DNA of 64,000 bases from Pyrocephalus nanus (lineage: Eukaryota; Chordata; Aves; Passeriformes; Tyrannidae): contig CM076270.1 of the NCBI GenBank assembly GCA_038380795.1, forward strand, positions 22,460,001 through 22,524,000, read 5' to 3'. Positions 63,301-64,000 of this stretch are shown one piece after another. The notes beneath the pieces are model-generated. The model had not been told where the DNA came from and did no database searches. It saw nothing but the letters and a program-made list of their open reading frames with translations. How positions within the stretch are numbered: position 1 is the stretch's first letter; every line of letters starts with the position of its first letter. Position numbers and translations under genes: made by a program.

Positions 63301-64000
63301 CATAAGGAAGTAGCAAAGCTTTCCTGAAAAGGACCCATCATTTTTCTCTTTCATTCTTGGTGGGCAGATGTCAAGCCTGTGCTTCTCTTCCCTCTGCCCC
63401 TCCTTGCATATGGAGCTTTTTTAGTCAAGTGATTGATGATGTCACAGCCTTCTTTCCTCCCAGCAAAGAAAAACACCCAACCCTTTCAGTATTCCCACCA
63501 AAATCACCTGCAAAACCAAAGAATGGGTGTCCTCGGGCCACACTGGCTGTCCCAGGTGTGCTTGTGAGTGCACCTTTGGCTCATGACTGCACCATGCTCT
63601 CCATGCCAAGGGCACGGATACACCAACCTGTGTGTGGGGCAGAGCGTGCCCCAGCCCTGTGAGATGCCAGCTCAGCACCCTGAGACAGGAACAATCTGCT
63701 GGAGCAGGGATTTCTTACGCGTCCTTGGCTCCAGGAAGAAATCAATCACAAAGCTACACGCGGGGTACAAGGAAGCTTCGGGGTGTCTTCGTGCCTTCTC
63801 CCCCACTGCCAGCTGTGGGAAGAGAGCAGTTGCTACTGGAGAAAAGGGGCTTCATATTTTGCCACGTTTCTTGTCATGTTTTTTTCTCCCTAAGGCCTTA
63901 TCCCAGCTACCATGGAAGTAAATCGGCAGGCAAGAAACGCTGGCAGTCAGGAGTCCTACTGCCATAGGGCTGCTTTGTGTCTCTGTGCAAATAATCAGTG
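60385..64000. other. Non-coding stretch to the window end
   Basis: No recognisable gene was found. Open frames of up to 125 codons (62736-63113 plus) and overlapping frames in the slightly GC-richer last 700 bases show no family motif. One strong plus-strand acceptor (TTCTCATTATTCATTTCAG, near 61265) has no donor downstream. No simple repeat of note was seen. Confidence 0.6.

Overview
The window reads as gene-poor nuclear DNA from a sauropsid, most likely a bird. The main evidence is one decayed piece of a CR1 non-LTR retrotransposon at about 26.41-26.90 kb. CR1 is the characteristic LINE of birds and other reptiles. Recognisable interspersed repeats are otherwise very sparse, no Alu- or L1-like sequence was noticed, and nothing looks prokaryotic: no operons, no long open frames, no ribosome-binding sites. 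The species cannot be fixed from the sequence. Apart from the CR1 piece, no translated stretch could be matched to a known protein family. The longest open frames (about 130-240 codons) lie in GC-rich patches, in a minisatellite, or in the CR1 piece.

Layout. About 1-9 kb is AT-rich with simple repeats. At 9116-9226 there is an isolated, very CpG-rich 111-base block with a splice-acceptor-like start and donor-like end. About 9.2-25 kb is AT-rich intergenic or intronic DNA with homopolymer runs, a 44-base pure pyrimidine tract and a few exon-like islands. A 72-base exon-like segment on the minus strand (25443-25514) and a perfect 10-bp hairpin (25681-25705) precede the CR1 remnant. A short palindromic element that could be a miniature DNA transposon lies at 28.78-28.89 kb, followed by a GC-richer stretch at about 29.95-30.70 kb. 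Two plus-strand exon-like segments with good splice signals lie at 33887-33961 and 38275-38424. About 38-49 kb is featureless AT-rich DNA.

The most structured part is 49.38-50.41 kb: a CpG island that runs directly into a ten-copy minisatellite. Each minisatellite unit repeats a 5' splice-site-like motif. Such an island normally marks a promoter, so this is the likeliest transcription start in the window. Its strand is not decided, although the donor-like end of the island argues for the plus strand. From 55.9 to 60.4 kb, four exon-like segments lie on the minus strand. One (55888-55982) contains an ATG in a strong Kozak context and ends in a near-consensus donor, which makes it the best candidate coding exon here.

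How the parts work together can only be inferred. The window may be mostly intron and intergenic DNA around one or two long genes or long non-coding RNAs with short exons. All exon calls rest on splice-like signals and open frames alone. They are low confidence until RNA-seq or cross-species alignment is available.
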